The notes beneath the pieces are model-generated. The model saw only the letters and a list, made by a program, of their open reading frames with translations, was not told the DNA's origin and did not search any database. DNA of 22,875 bases from Pleionea sp041589565 (GTDB taxonomy: Bacteria > Pseudomonadota > Gammaproteobacteria > Enterobacterales > Kangiellaceae), in assembly GCA_041589565.1 (NCBI GenBank), contig JBFHVL010000026.1, positions 1-22,875 on the forward strand, read 5' to 3'. The position numbers and the translations under genes were made by a program. Below are positions 22,511 through 22,875 of the stretch, piece by piece; position 1 is the first letter of the stretch, and each line of letters begins with the position of its first letter.

Positions 22511-22536
22511 GACTCAGGGCTGAAGGTCTGTAAAAT
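22509..22536 (+). promoter_or_regulatory. Promoter of tRNA-Cys and tRNA-Leu
   Basis: TTGACT (22509-22514), a 16-base spacer, and TAAAAT (22531-22536). Spacing and the CTGTAAAAT core match the tRNA-Gly promoter. The -35 begins in the last two T residues of the preceding terminator. Confidence 0.75.
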
Positions 22537-22566
22537 CGAACCCTGTCTTAAGTCTTAAAAAATCTC

Positions 22567-22640
22567 GGCTGGGTGGCAGAGTGGTTATGCAGCGGACTGC
22601 AACTCCGTGTACGCCGGTTCGATTCCGACCCCAGCCTCCA
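22567..22640 (+). tRNA. cysT: tRNA-Cys (anticodon GCA)
   Basis: A 74-base tRNA with encoded CCA. The acceptor GGCTGGG pairs with CCCAGCC. The anticodon arm GCGGACTGCAACTCCGT carries GCA as anticodon, closely resembling E. coli cysT in this arm. The T-arm has GGTTCGATTCC. The tRNA-Leu gene follows 18 bp later in the same transcript. Confidence 0.96.
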
Positions 22641-22658
22641 TTTTTCGACAAGTCGTCT

Positions 22659-22745
22659 GCCCGGGTGGCGAAATTGGTAGACGCAAGGGACTTAAAATCC
22701 CTCGGTGGCAACACCGTGCCGGTTCGACTCCGGCCCCGGGCACCA
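22659..22745 (+). tRNA. leuZ: tRNA-Leu (anticodon TAA)
   Basis: An 87-base class II tRNA with encoded CCA. The acceptor GCCCGGG pairs with CCCGGGC. The D-arm is TGGCGAAATTGGTAGACGC, and the anticodon stem AGGGA/TCCCT encloses CTTAAAA with TAA as anticodon. The variable arm is CGGTGGCAACACCG, and the T-arm has GGTTCGACTCC. It corresponds to E. coli leuZ. Its 3' end is repeated downstream. Confidence 0.97.
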
Positions 22746-22875
22746 TTCCTTATGTTGAAACTCAAAAACACACCGTGCCGGCCGAAACGTCGGACCGTCG
22801 CCTCCAGCTCCGGGCACCATTCCTTATGTTGAAACTCAAAAACACACCGTGCCGGCCGAAACGTCGGACCGTCGC
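22736..22875 (+). repeat. Tandem 74-bp repeat of tRNA-Leu 3' end (rtT-like), running off the window
   Basis: The unit at 22736-22809 starts with CCGGGCACCA, the last 10 bases of tRNA-Leu. The second unit begins at 22810 and is identical to the first over all 66 bases to the window end. Each unit contains ACACCGTGCCGG, identical to the variable-arm/T-arm junction of the tRNA, followed by an altered GC-rich segment in place of the T-loop. The array may continue beyond base 22875. Confidence 0.9.

Overview
The window reads as a moderate-GC gammaproteobacterial chromosome. The strongest marker is the order uvrY-uvrC-pgsA-tRNA-Gly-tRNA-Cys-tRNA-Leu, the same as the uvrY-uvrC-pgsA-glyW-cysT-leuZ block of E. 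coli. Other markers are a GluRS with the Cys/Cys/Cys/His zinc site, a complete TusDCB-TusE relay, YccA and MlaC-type periplasmic proteins. A marine Kangiella/Aliikangiella-like relative is my guess from gene content and style; no single sequence proves it.

Layout. 1-1458: 3' part of a gamma-glutamyltranspeptidase gene with a symmetric terminator. 1513-4533: AT-rich, gene-poor interval with a phytanoyl-CoA-dioxygenase-like gene, a GFA-family gene, a small secreted protein and two probable gene remnants. 4534-9141 (minus): ZIP-like metal transporter, then a penicillin-acylase-family hydrolase overlapping a D-2-hydroxyacid (probably D-2-hydroxyglutarate) dehydrogenase. 9301-11115: tRNA-Val(TAC), minus, and gltX, plus. 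11166-14452: exported methyltransferase (minus), divergent from an EamA transporter, an M23 peptidase and an unknown protein. 14471-17194 (minus): tusD-tusC-tusB-tusE followed by two tandem mlaC-like genes. 17293-17976 (minus): yccA. 18194-22875: tRNA-Ser(TGA) and its repeat, uvrY, uvrC, pgsA, then tRNA-Gly(GCC), tRNA-Cys(GCA) and tRNA-Leu(TAA).

How genes work together. TusD/C/B and TusE form one sulfur relay for 2-thiouridine synthesis. UvrY(GacA) and UvrC share a locus by conserved history rather than function; UvrC does excision repair and PgsA makes phosphatidylglycerolphosphate. The two MlaC-like proteins are presumed periplasmic phospholipid carriers whose ABC partners are not in view.

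The most interesting signal is at the tRNA genes. Three of the five (Ser, Gly, Leu) are each followed by a second copy of their own 3' end including CCA, embedded in a direct repeat (spacing about 182, 78 and 74 bp). In the Gly and Leu copies the T-arm is interrupted by a short GC-rich sequence; the Ser spacer carries a T-arm-like stretch followed by similar GC-rich hairpins. The arrangement recalls the E. coli tyrT/rtT repeats (178 bp, starting with 19 bp of tRNA 3' end). At tRNA-Leu it occupies the place of the E. coli 3'ETS-leuZ sRNA sponge. Finding it at three unrelated tRNAs in 4.7 kb suggests a recurrent element family in this genome.
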